Positions 17,166-24,943 of a DNA stretch of 31,117 nucleotides are shown here, one piece after another. The stretch is from JANMDR01 sp043760555 (GTDB lineage: Bacteria > Pseudomonadota > Gammaproteobacteria > Burkholderiales > Usitatibacteraceae), in assembly GCA_043760555.1 (NCBI GenBank), contig JAYUOW010000246.1, positions 1-31,117 on the forward strand. The letters run 5' to 3'. The notes beneath the pieces are model-generated. The model was not told the origin of the DNA, did not search any database, and saw nothing but the letters and a program-made list of their open reading frames with translations. Both the position numbers and the translations under genes were made by a program. Position 1 is the first letter of the stretch, and each line of letters begins with the position of its first letter.

Positions 17166-17588
17166 ATGGCAAAAACTATCCAAGTAAATATCGTTTCAGC
17201 TGAACAAGCAATTTTCAGCGGCGAAGCTGAGCGCGTGATCGCTCCCGGTGAGTCCGGCGAATTGGGCATTTTGCCAAGTCATGCGCCGTTGATGACGCGC
17301 ATTCGCCCCGGCACCGTAAAGGTCAAGCTCGTCGGTCAAGAAGTTGAAGAGCTAATTTATGTTTCTGGTGGCGTGATGGAAGTGCAACCAAAAACCATCA
17401 CTATATTGGCCGATACCTCAGTACGCGCTGCGGATTTAGATGAAGCCAAGTTGCTAGAAGCCAAACGTTTAGCTGAAGAAGCACTGGCCAATCGAGCAAG
17501 CAATCTCGACCGCGCGACGGTTGAAGGTGAGCTATCACAATTAGCGGCGCAATTGGCCGCCATACAAAAACTGCGCAGAATTAAATAA
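17166..17588 (+). CDS. atpC: F1Fo ATP synthase subunit epsilon
   Basis: A 140-residue F1 subunit that couples rotor to c-ring and can inhibit ATP hydrolysis. The N-terminal beta-sandwich (about 1-88) contains the family signature GELGILPSHAPLMTRIRPGTV. A two-helix C-terminal domain (about 90-140) is complete, so the inhibitory form is possible. The start has no obvious ribosome-binding site, and the 126-bp gap from atpD is filled by a repeat hairpin. It is the last gene of the operon. Confidence 0.97.
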   Translation: MAKTIQVNIVSAEQAIFSGEAERVIAPGESGELGILPSHAPLMTRIRPGTVKVKLVGQEVEELIYVSGGVMEVQPKTITILADTSVRAADLDEAKLLEAKRLAEEALANRASNLDRATVEGELSQLAAQLAAIQKLRRIK

Positions 17589-17639
17589 ATTGGGTTATAC
17601 TAGAAGTACCGTAACGGTTTAGAGGCGCAACACAATCCA

Positions 17640-17668
17640 GGCAGCGGAAGTTCCGCTGCCTTTTTTTT
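17640..17668 (+). terminator. Intrinsic terminator of the atp operon
   Basis: GGCAGCGGA-AGT-TCCGCTGCC forms a perfect 9-bp stem (17640-17660) followed by eight T residues (17661-17668). It lies about 50 bp after atpC and is the strongest terminator in the window. Confidence 0.95.
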
Positions 17669-18131
17669 CGTCCAAAATTTGCCAAAATTGAGATTTGCAT
17701 TCGCCGTGCGCCGTAAAGATTACAGCGCCGTGTCACAAATTGGCCGAAGTTGAAATGCAAGCGTGCAAAGTTGTACTATGAAAACCATACAAATATTCAG
17801 TTTTCAAGTGAAACAAATCCGCGTAAATGGGTTGGCGTGTACCGATACCCTAAGCACAAAGTAAAAGTGCGCCAAACAGAAGTTGATGCAAATTACCCTA
17901 TTTGATCGCAGTTTTGCCTTCATCCACCTGCAACTTCAAGCTGGATAACGGATCAAAAATAATTCCAGAAGTAGGTTTGGAAACAGAAAACTGCAGCTAA
18001 AACGACTTAAAATGTCGAAATAATCCGGAAAAGTCCTGCAATTCAGCCTGTTGCCATCCCAATTGTTGTAAAAAATCCACAGACCTAAAATATTTTAGGC
18101 TGCAACGCAAAATTAATGAGCCATATTCGCG
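17669..18131. other. Intergenic region between atp terminator and glmU
   Basis: A 463-bp AT-rich stretch that must contain the glmU promoter. At 18084-18099 is the perfect palindrome CCTAAAATATTTTAGG, whose half-site resembles the core of the 37-bp repeat. A 44-codon open frame with a TTG start lies at 17771-17905 (residues near its end: NPRKWVGVYRYPKHKVKV). It has no ribosome-binding site and I do not call it a gene; it may be a decayed remnant. No RNA gene was recognised. Confidence 0.45.
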
Positions 18132-19574
18132 ATGTCCACTTCAAGCCCCGCTCAATCTGCCGCGTCTACCTCGCTAGCCACGCCAGTGTCGGCAAATTTA
18201 AATAATCTGGCCGTTATCATTCTAGCCGCAGGTGCTGGCAAACGGATGAAGTCTCCGGTTGCCAAAGTGCTCCAGCCGATTGGCGGCACACCGATGCTTG
18301 GCCATGTCATCAGCACAGCGCAGCGCTTAAATCCGCGCAGCATTACCGTGGTCTACGGCCACCAAGGTGACGAAGTACGCGCCGCCATGGCCAATAAGCC
18401 GGTGACGTGGGCGCTGCAAACTGAGCAGCTGGGCACGGGTCATGCGGTGCGCGAGGCGCTGCCACATTGCGCGGTGGATGGCGTTGCGTTAATTTTGTAT
18501 GGCGATATTCCGCTGATTACCGAGCAAACCATTCGCGACTTAAGTGCCAAGGCCGCCGATTTGAAGGCCTTGGTATGGCTAACCCAAAAAGTCGAAAATC
18601 CATCGGGGTTGGGGCGCATCATCCGAGATGCAGCCAGTGAGTTGGTCGAAATCAAAAACGAACGTGATGCCAGCCTAGCGGAACGAGAAATTAAAGAAAT
18701 TTGGACTGGCCTACTCGCCTGTCCGATGCAAAAGCTTCACGAGTGGCTGCCAAAATTGCGCCAAGCAAACGCCGAAGCCGAGTATTACCTCACCGACATC
18801 ATGGCGTTGGCGGTGGCTGAAAACACCCCGCAGTTCAGCCATCATCCCACCCACGCATGGGAATGTGCTGGCGTAAACGACCAAGCCGAGCGCGCGAAGG
18901 CAGAGCGACAATACCAATTAAACGCCGCCAACGCGCTCATGCTGCAGCATGGCGTCACTATCAATGACCCTGCACGGTTCGACCTGCGCGGCTCCCTAGA
19001 ATGCGCTACAAACGTCACTATCGACATTAACTGCGTATTTGAAGGCCACGTAAAATTAGCAGACAACGTGAAAGTAGGCGCTAACTGTGTGCTTAAAGAC
19101 TGCGCTATTGCCGCTGGCACCCATTTGCTACCCTTTACCATGATAGATGGCGCGGTAGTGGGCGCCAACTGCAAAATTGGCCCCTACGCGCGATTGCGTC
19201 CCAATACCACTTTGGCTCATGACGTGCACATCGGTAATTTTGTCGAGCTTAAAGCCGCTACGGTCGCGGCGGGCAGCAAAGCGAATCACTTGAGCTATTT
19301 GGGCGATACAACAATCGGCGCTGGCGTGAACATCGGCGCGGGCACAATTACCTGCAATTACGATGGTGCCAATAAATTCCAAACCATCATCGAAGACAAT
19401 GTGTTCGTAGGTTCTGACGTCCAGCTTGTCGCACCCGTGCGCGTGGCGGCAGGTGCTACGATTGCAGCGGGAACGACGGTGTGGCGCGATATTGAAGCCG
19501 TAGGCTTGGCGTTGAACCCGAAAACACAAACCTTCAAAACTGACTGGCAACGACCCGTAAAAAAGCCCAAATAA
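18132..19574 (+). CDS. glmU: Bifunctional GlmU: GlcNAc-1-P uridyltransferase / GlcN-1-P acetyltransferase
   Basis: Makes UDP-GlcNAc for peptidoglycan and lipopolysaccharide in two steps. The N-terminal pyrophosphorylase domain begins with LAVIILAAGAGKRM and has K45, equivalent to K25 of E. coli. The C-terminal left-handed beta-helix carries the acetyltransferase signature NHLSYLGD and GAGTITCNYDG. The 480 residues include about 20 extra at the N-terminus (Ser/Ala-rich). Neither the ATG at 18132 nor later candidates has a clear Shine-Dalgarno; a GTG at about residue 19 would remove most of the extension. glmS, the enzyme that makes its precursor, follows after 80 bp. Confidence 0.96.
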   Translation: MSTSSPAQSAASTSLATPVSANLNNLAVIILAAGAGKRMKSPVAKVLQPIGGTPMLGHVISTAQRLNPRSITVVYGHQGDEVRAAMANKPVTWALQTEQLGTGHAVREALPHCAVDGVALILYGDIPLITEQTIRDLSAKAADLKALVWLTQKVENPSGLGRIIRDAASELVEIKNERDASLAEREIKEIWTGLLACPMQKLHEWLPKLRQANAEAEYYLTDIMALAVAENTPQFSHHPTHAWECAGVNDQAERAKAERQYQLNAANALMLQHGVTINDPARFDLRGSLECATNVTIDINCVFEGHVKLADNVKVGANCVLKDCAIAAGTHLLPFTMIDGAVVGANCKIGPYARLRPNTTLAHDVHIGNFVELKAATVAAGSKANHLSYLGDTTIGAGVNIGAGTITCNYDGANKFQTIIEDNVFVGSDVQLVAPVRVAAGATIAAGTTVWRDIEAVGLALNPKTQTFKTDWQRPVKKPK

Positions 19575-19576
19575 AG

Positions 19577-19613
19577 TGGCTGAAGACGCCCTAAAATAGG
19601 CCATCTCCAAGCA
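19577..19613. repeat. 37-bp palindromic repeat, copy 4 (between glmU and glmS)
   Basis: The left arm is TGGCTGAAGACGCCC and the right arm GGCCATCTCCAAGCA. It is a hybrid of the GAAGA and GGAGA sequence flavours of the family, so the stem has mismatches. It begins two bases after the glmU stop. No T-tract follows. Confidence 0.87.
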
Positions 19614-19654
19614 TACTAAATTATCTAGCATTACTCTAAAGAACTCTTAAATTT

Positions 19655-21508
19655 ATGTGCGGAATCGTCGCTGCCATCGCGCAACGTAATATCGTTTCTA
19701 TCCTGACCGATGGCTTAAGCAAGCTCGAATATCGCGGCTATGATTCGGCAGGTGTTGCAGTCATCGAATCCCCCACAGCGAACCGCATTCAAACCGTGCG
19801 CCGCACCGGCCGCGTGGCACAATTGGTCGCACAAATTAGCGCAGACCAAATTACCGGCACGCGCGGCATCGGCCACACCCGCTGGGCGACGCACGGGGGC
19901 GTGACGGAGGCCAACGCCCATCCGCACACATCAAACGACAATATCGCTGTCGTGCACAACGGCATTGTTGAAAACGCCGCGCACCACAAAGTGCAACTGA
20001 TTGGCCAAGGCTATGTGTTCAGCTCGCAGACGGACACCGAAGTCATCGCTCACTTAATTGATTCTCTGTATCGGCAAACCAAAAACCTCTTGCGCGCCAC
20101 CCAGCAAGCCGTCGCCCAGCTAGAAGGTGCCTACGCCATTGCGGTGCTGTGTCGCGACGAACCAAATGTAATCACCGGTGCGCGACGCGGTTGCCCTCTG
20201 CTGGTGGGCGTGGGCAAAACGGGTGAGAACTTTATCGCGTCCGACGCCAGCGCCATCATTGCCGAAACCGACCAAGTAATTTATTTGGAAGAAGGCGATG
20301 TGGTGTTGCTAACCGAAGCCAGTGTGCAAATTTATGACGCTGCCGCACTGCCCGTCACGCGCGCCGCCGTAAAGCTTGATGCCGCTGCTGAAGACGGCGG
20401 TTTGGGTGCCTACCAGCACTATATGCAAAAAGAAATCCACGAGCAGCCGCGTGCTGCCGCCGACACACTCGCCCCGTGGATTGCCGAAAACACGGCATTG
20501 CCCACAACCGATGCGCAATTGGGTGCCGGAGCCGCGCAGATTTTGCGTGACTGCCCCGCAGTGCTCATTCTTGCAAGCGGTTCCAGCTATTTAGCAGGCT
20601 TGGTCGCTAAATATTGGATTGAATCGTTAGCAGGTGTCGCCTGCCATGTGGAATACGGGCATGAATATCGCTATCGAACCAGTGTACCAATTCCGCAGCA
20701 ATTGGTGATTGCTATCTCGCAATCGGGTGAAACGCTCGATACCTTAGAAGCCGTTAAGCGCGCCAAACAGCTCGGTCATCACCATGTTTTAGCGCTCTGT
20801 AATGTGCCACAAAGCGCCATTCCACGGGCATCTTCAATGGTTTGTCTCACGCGTGCGGGCAAAGAGATTGGCGTGGCTTCTACCAAAGCTTTTGTCACCC
20901 AACTATGTGCGCTGTTCACCTTAACGCTGATGCTTGGTCGTGAAAAAAACACGCTCACTGAACCGCAACTGCAGGATTACGCCCAACAATTGCGCACCCT
21001 GCCAGGCTCACTCCAGCACGCGCTCAATTTAGAACCGCAAATTATGCGTTGGGCAGCGGTATTTGCAAAGAAAGAGCACGCTTTATTTTTAGGCCGTGGC
21101 GCGCACTATCCCATCGCCCAAGAAGGCGCGCTCAAGCTAAAAGAAATCACCTACATCCACGCCGAGGCTTATGCAGCGGGCGAATTGAAGCACGGGCCGT
21201 TGGCGTTGGTCGATGCCGAAATGCCGGTTGTCGTCATCGCCCCCAACGATGCGCTAATTGAAAAGTTGAAGTCAAATATGTCGGAAGTCAGTGCGCGGGG
21301 CGGTGAATTGTTTGTATTTGCCGATGCCGATAGCCACTTTGAAGAAGCGACGGGCGTGCATGTCATCCGCACCCCGCGTCACCTAGGCGTGCTCTCGCCC
21401 ATCGTGCATAGCGTGCCGGTGCAATTGTTGGCGTACCATACGGCTTTGCAACGCGGTACCGATGTAGATAAGCCGCGGAATCTAGCTAAAAGCGTTACGG
21501 TGGAATGA
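19655..21508 (+). CDS. glmS: Glutamine-fructose-6-phosphate aminotransferase (isomerizing)
   Basis: Converts fructose-6-phosphate and glutamine to glucosamine-6-phosphate, the entry to UDP-GlcNAc. The start MCGIVAAIAQ places the nucleophile at C2, exposed after Met removal, which fixes the start codon. The glutaminase domain covers about 1-225 (GYDSAGVAV, HTRWATHG, HNGIVEN). Two SIS sugar-isomerase domains follow (LASGSSYLAG, ISQSGETLDTL, and LGRGAHYPIAQEGALKLKE). The C-terminus DKPRNLAKSVTVE is canonical. Length 617 is slightly above the usual 609. It is expressed with glmU; no ribozyme-type leader is visible in the 80-bp spacer. Confidence 0.98.
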   Translation: MCGIVAAIAQRNIVSILTDGLSKLEYRGYDSAGVAVIESPTANRIQTVRRTGRVAQLVAQISADQITGTRGIGHTRWATHGGVTEANAHPHTSNDNIAVVHNGIVENAAHHKVQLIGQGYVFSSQTDTEVIAHLIDSLYRQTKNLLRATQQAVAQLEGAYAIAVLCRDEPNVITGARRGCPLLVGVGKTGENFIASDASAIIAETDQVIYLEEGDVVLLTEASVQIYDAAALPVTRAAVKLDAAAEDGGLGAYQHYMQKEIHEQPRAAADTLAPWIAENTALPTTDAQLGAGAAQILRDCPAVLILASGSSYLAGLVAKYWIESLAGVACHVEYGHEYRYRTSVPIPQQLVIAISQSGETLDTLEAVKRAKQLGHHHVLALCNVPQSAIPRASSMVCLTRAGKEIGVASTKAFVTQLCALFTLTLMLGREKNTLTEPQLQDYAQQLRTLPGSLQHALNLEPQIMRWAAVFAKKEHALFLGRGAHYPIAQEGALKLKEITYIHAEAYAAGELKHGPLALVDAEMPVVVIAPNDALIEKLKSNMSEVSARGGELFVFADADSHFEEATGVHVIRTPRHLGVLSPIVHSVPVQLLAYHTALQRGTDVDKPRNLAKSVTVE

Positions 21509-21814
21509 TGGGTATCTTTCAAAATCCACTTTTCGTCGCCCAGCGTTGTTGCTCCCGAAAATATTTCCTTGCATATAAAACATATGCGGCGTCAAAATTT
21601 TGCGCTCGCGCCTAGCTGCCTGTCGGACTATGGCTAAATCGGCTCAAAATCCGCCTGCGCGATCCATATTTCACCCATTTTTGAGTCAATATGCTCGATA
21701 TTGACGTAAAAAATGGGCGAAATCTGGCTCGGCGCAGCCTAATTTTGATTCCGATTGCCACAGTCCGACAGGCTGCTAGCTGGGCATAGAAAATTGAATT
21801 TTTAAAGATACCCA
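21509..21814. mobile_element. 306-bp nested inverted-repeat element (MITE-like)
   Basis: The outer 36-bp terminal inverted repeats (21509-21544 and 21779-21814) begin TGGGTATCTTT and agree at 30 of 36 positions. Inside lies a second, roughly 169-bp imperfect palindrome (21612-21780) whose ends read CTAGCTGCCTGTCGGAC and GTCCGACAGGCTGCTAG. Its centre is a perfect GTCAATAT-GCTCG-ATATTGAC stem (21685-21705). A 67-bp unpaired stretch (21545-21611) lies on the left only. There is no coding capacity. It fills almost all of the glmS-purD spacer, starting directly after the glmS stop. A target-site duplication is not evident. Mobility is inferred from structure. Confidence 0.75.
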
Positions 21815-21827
21815 CCCAATCAAAACG

Positions 21828-23108
21828 ATGAAACTTATGAAAATCCTAGTAATTGGCTCTGGCGGGCGCGAACACGCGCTGGCGTGGCGCCTAGCCCAAA
21901 ATGAAAAAGTCTCGCGTGTGTACGTAGCGCCCGGCAACGCGGGCACGGCTACGGAAGACGGTGTGGTTAACGTCGATATTTCCGACATCACCGAACTGAT
22001 TGAATTTGCTAAATCGAATCAAATATATTTAACTGTGGTGGGGCCCGAAGCGCCGCTAGCAGCGGGCATCGTCGATGCGTTTCAAGCGGCGGGCTTGCGT
22101 ATTTTTGGGCCAATCAAACAAGCGGCGCAATTAGAATCCAGCAAAGATTTTGCCAAGCAATTTATGGTGCGCCACAGCATTCCCACATCGCGCTACCAAA
22201 CCTTTACCGACATTGCGGCAGCCAAAGCCTACATCGTGCTGGAGGGCGCACCCATCGTCATCAAAGCCGACGGTTTAGCTGCAGGCAAAGGCGTCGTAGT
22301 AGCCCAAACGCTGGATGAAGCTTTGCGGGCAGTGGACACTATTTTGGGCACGGCACCTGCGGGTGCGCGCGTGGTGATTGAAGAATGCATGATCGGTGAA
22401 GAAGCCAGCTTTATCTGCCTTTGCGACGGTAAAACCGCATTGCCTTTCGCCTCCAGCCAAGACCATAAACGCATATTTGACAACGACGAAGGCCCCAACA
22501 CCGGCGGGATGGGCGCATATTCACCCGCGCCCGTGGTCACGCCCGAAGTACACGCCAGAGCCATGCGCGAAGTCATCATGCCCACCTTGCGCGGCATGGC
22601 GGCAGAAGGCGCGCCGTTTACCGGGTTTTTGTACGCAGGGCTGATGATCGACGCCGATGGCGCACCCAGAGTCGTCGAATTTAACGCGCGTTTAGGCGAC
22701 CCTGAAACCCAGCCGATTTTAATGCGCTTAAAATCCGATTTGCTCGATTTGCTCGACCACGCCGTCGCAGGCACCCTAGATGAAATCACCGCCGATTGGG
22801 ATCGCCGCGCCGCTTTGGGCGTGGTGCTGGCAGCCGGTGGCTACCCTTACAATCCGCGTAAGGGAGACGTGATTACCGGGCTAAACGCAAAGTCGGTCGA
22901 TACCAACACGAAGGTATTCCACGCAGGCACGATTGCGCGTGATGGCCAGATTGTCAGCAACGGCGGCCGCGTGTTGTGCGTAACTGCGCTGGGTGACACT
23001 GTAAAACTCGCTGCTAAAGCCGCCTACGAGGGCGTAGAAGCGATTAAATTCGAGGGTATGCAAAGTAGGAAGGATATTGGGCGTCGAGCGTTTTTAAAGC
23101 GGGATTGA
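21828..23108 (+). CDS. purD: Phosphoribosylamine-glycine ligase (GAR synthetase)
   Basis: Second step of de novo purine synthesis, joining glycine to phosphoribosylamine with ATP. The N-terminal KILVIGSGGREHALAWRL is the family signature. The ATP-grasp core has IVIKADGLAAGKGVVVA, GEEASFICLCDG, SSQDHKRIFDNDEGPNTGGMGAYSPAP and VVEFNARLGDPETQPIL. Length 426 is normal. The ATG at 21837 (residue 4) gives the usual M-K-I-L-V-I start and is as likely as 21828. It begins 14 bp after the nested repeat element, so its promoter may lie within that element. Confidence 0.97.
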   Translation: MKLMKILVIGSGGREHALAWRLAQNEKVSRVYVAPGNAGTATEDGVVNVDISDITELIEFAKSNQIYLTVVGPEAPLAAGIVDAFQAAGLRIFGPIKQAAQLESSKDFAKQFMVRHSIPTSRYQTFTDIAAAKAYIVLEGAPIVIKADGLAAGKGVVVAQTLDEALRAVDTILGTAPAGARVVIEECMIGEEASFICLCDGKTALPFASSQDHKRIFDNDEGPNTGGMGAYSPAPVVTPEVHARAMREVIMPTLRGMAAEGAPFTGFLYAGLMIDADGAPRVVEFNARLGDPETQPILMRLKSDLLDLLDHAVAGTLDEITADWDRRAALGVVLAAGGYPYNPRKGDVITGLNAKSVDTNTKVFHAGTIARDGQIVSNGGRVLCVTALGDTVKLAAKAAYEGVEAIKFEGMQSRKDIGRRAFLKRD

Positions 23109-23239
23109 AACGGTCATCAATACGCGGCAGAGCGCTTTCGTCGCTTCGTAGCCCAGCTCGAGCGGCTTCATCGCGATAGCTGGGATCGGTCATGAAAATT
23201 GGTGCCGTCTAAGAACCATTCCCAGAAAGTATCTAGAAT
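23109..23239. other. Spacer after purD with protein-like minus-strand remnant
   Basis: No gene is called. On the minus strand, short frames read ILDTFWEWFLDGTNFHDR and, in another frame, MKPLELGYEATKALCRVL. Both look protein-like but are interrupted. They may be the decayed end of a lost gene. Two repeat copies follow downstream. Confidence 0.2.
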
Positions 23240-23276
23240 AGGTTGTAGATGCCTCAAAATAGGGCACCTCCAACAG
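23240..23276. repeat. 37-bp palindromic repeat, copy 5
   Basis: GGTTGTAGATGCC and GGGCACCTCCAAC arms flank the conserved AAAATA core. This copy is of the GGTTG/CAACC flavour and is the first of two copies 31 bp apart between purD and hemF. Confidence 0.82.
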
Positions 23277-23307
23277 TCAAAGCCAGAAGTGGGGTTTATC
23301 GCTTTTC

Positions 23308-23344
23308 TGCATGAAGATACCCTAGTTTAGGCCATCTCCAACCA
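23308..23344. repeat. 37-bp palindromic repeat, copy 6
   Basis: TGCATGAAGATACCC and GGCCATCTCCAACCA arms around a TAGTTTA core. The two arms derive from different flavours, so the stem is imperfect. The left arm contains GATACCC, also found at the ends of the 306-bp element. It ends 30 bp before hemF. Confidence 0.82.
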
Positions 23345-23374
23345 TTTTAAGTCACTTTTCATTTTAAGCGCCCC

Positions 23375-24280
23375 ATGAACAGTCAAAGCGTTAAAACCTA
23401 TCTGCTCAACCTGCAAACCCGGGTCGTCCAAGCCTTGGGCGCATTAGAAACGCAACCGTTCATTACCGACGAGTGGCAACGCGCGGAAGGCGGCGGGGGC
23501 TTATCGCGTTTGATTGAAGGTGGCACATTTTTGGAGCGCGGTGCAGTGTTGTTTTCTCACGTGCTCGGCAGTAAATTACCGCCCACGGCGGCTGCCAATC
23601 GTCCTGAATTAGCTGGTCGCCCGTGGGAGGCAATGGGAGTGTCGCTCGTCCTGCACCCGCGTAACCCCTTTGTACCCACAGTACACATGAACGTGCGCTG
23701 CTTCATGGCCAAGGCAGTAGCAGCAGACGAAACCGATGCGTGGTGGTTCGGCGGCGGCATGGATTTAACGCCCTACTATGGCTTTATTGAAGATGCTGTC
23801 CACTTTCATAAAACCAACCAAGACGCCCTAAATACGGTCGACACCAGCTACTACCCAAAATTTAAAACATGGTGCGACGAATATTTTTATCTCAAACACC
23901 GTCAAGAAGCCAGAGGCATCGGCGGCATCTTTTTTGACGACTTTCACGAGCAAAATTTCGATCACGCATTCAATCTAACGCAAGCCGTAGGCAACGCCTT
24001 CATCCCCGCCTACCTCCCCATCGCCACCAAACGCAACGCCGCCGCCTACACAGAAGCCCACCGCGACTGGCAAGCCATCCGCCGTGGCCGCTACGTAGAA
24101 TTTAATCTAGTCTTCGACCGAGGCACCCTATTCGGCCTGCAATCCGGCGGTCGCACTGAATCCATCTTGGCATCCCTGCCACCCACCGTGCAGTGGCGTT
24201 ATCGCTATGAACCACAGGCGGGAAGTGTGGAAGCAAAATTGCTCACCGATTTTTTGCCTGCACGCAATTGGGTGGGTTGA
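23375..24280 (+). CDS. hemF: Oxygen-dependent coproporphyrinogen III oxidase
   Basis: Decarboxylates coproporphyrinogen III to protoporphyrinogen IX using O2, in haem synthesis. The family blocks GGGLSRLIEGGTFLERG, PTVHMNVRCF, WWFGGGMDLTPYYGF, GIGGIFFDDF and RRGRYVEFNLVFDRGTLFGLQ are all present. Length (301) equals that of the proteobacterial enzyme, and no key segment is missing. Its presence suggests an aerobic or oxygen-tolerant host. It is preceded by two repeat copies and followed at once by a third. Confidence 0.98.
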   Translation: MNSQSVKTYLLNLQTRVVQALGALETQPFITDEWQRAEGGGGLSRLIEGGTFLERGAVLFSHVLGSKLPPTAAANRPELAGRPWEAMGVSLVLHPRNPFVPTVHMNVRCFMAKAVAADETDAWWFGGGMDLTPYYGFIEDAVHFHKTNQDALNTVDTSYYPKFKTWCDEYFYLKHRQEARGIGGIFFDDFHEQNFDHAFNLTQAVGNAFIPAYLPIATKRNAAAYTEAHRDWQAIRRGRYVEFNLVFDRGTLFGLQSGGRTESILASLPPTVQWRYRYEPQAGSVEAKLLTDFLPARNWVG

Positions 24281-24283
24281 GAA

Positions 24284-24320
24284 TGGTTGGAGATGTCCTA
24301 AAATAGGGCTTCTTCAAGCA
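24284..24320. repeat. 37-bp palindromic repeat, copy 7 (after hemF)
   Basis: TGGTTGGAGATGTCC and GGGCTTCTTCAAGCA arms around TAAAATA. It starts 3 bp after the hemF stop. The right arm lies in the -35 zone of the TATAAT box at 24331, so this copy could influence transcription of the next gene. Confidence 0.87.
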
Positions 24321-24330
24321 ATATTTGCGG

Positions 24331-24336
24331 TATAAT
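24331..24336 (+). promoter_or_regulatory. Possible -10 box for the small membrane protein
   Basis: A perfect TATAAT 52 bp before the chosen ATG. The matching -35 region falls in the right arm of repeat copy 7 and is poor (GCTTCT at 17-bp spacing). It is tentative. Confidence 0.4.
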
Positions 24337-24387
24337 TTGGGTGCCACGTTAGCTGCTCTTTATCGTAAGCCACCAACGGAGAAGCCC

Positions 24388-24912
24388 ATGCGTCTATTTT
24401 TGCCAATAATGCCAAACTGGCTGCGCCAGCACTGGTTTTACGTCGTCGCCTGCATCATGGTAATCGGCGATTTAAGCGTGATTGCGCAGGACAAATGGCA
24501 AAATGCGCGCTTGATGGAAGCTGGATTACTGGCAGATTTCGCCATCATCATCCCGCTACTCTACCTCGCGTGCTACCGCGCCCGAGGCAAACGCTCGCTC
24601 GTCCGTGCGCTGGGGCTCGTGTGCTTAGGCATATGGGCGGTCGGCCACATCGTGCCCGAAGCGCAACATTATTTAATCGAAAAAGTAAGTTTTTTGCGCT
24701 ACGTGGGTTTAGGCGTGCTGCTGCTCATCGAGCTAAAACTCATCATTAGCATCTACCGCGCCATGTTTGGTGCACCGGAAAGCATGAAAGCCAGCATCGA
24801 AACATCGCTAGAAAAAGCCAACCTGCCCCCGTGGTTAGCGCGCATCGCGTTGCTAGAAGCGCAAATGTGGCGCGCGGTTTGGCGGTTTATGCAGCGCTTG
24901 TTTAAGCGTTAA
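24388..24912 (+). CDS. Small polytopic membrane protein of unknown function
   Basis: I do not recognise the family. The ATG at 24388 is preceded by GGAG at good spacing and gives 174 residues; a TTG at 24325 would extend it but overlaps a TATAAT box. Four hydrophobic segments are visible: WFYVVACIMVIGDLSVIA, ADFAIIIPLLYLACY, ALGLVCLGIWAVGHI and YVGLGVLLLIELKLIISIY. A cytoplasmic-looking C-terminal tail of about 50 residues, rich in Arg/Lys and Trp (WRAVWRFMQRLFKR), follows and may lie on the membrane surface. It lies downstream of hemF on the same strand with its own possible -10 box. No catalytic motif is seen. Confidence 0.75.
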   Translation: MRLFLPIMPNWLRQHWFYVVACIMVIGDLSVIAQDKWQNARLMEAGLLADFAIIIPLLYLACYRARGKRSLVRALGLVCLGIWAVGHIVPEAQHYLIEKVSFLRYVGLGVLLLIELKLIISIYRAMFGAPESMKASIETSLEKANLPPWLARIALLEAQMWRAVWRFMQRLFKR

Positions 24913-24943
24913 TTTTAGTGCGAAGCAATAAAGATTTACCTCG

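Noticed and set aside
19575..19654. glmS leader ribozyme or riboswitch
   Set aside because: The spacer is only 80 bp and almost half is the palindromic repeat; glmS ribozymes are larger and typical of Gram-positive bacteria.
23817..23836. Repeat-like stretch AAGACGCCCTAAATA inside hemF
   Set aside because: Only one half-site is present with no pairing arm, and it encodes ordinary HemF sequence; chance similarity.
24325..24387. TTG start for the membrane protein after hemF
   Set aside because: It overlaps a TATAAT box and has no ribosome-binding site, whereas the ATG at 24388 has GGAG at good spacing.
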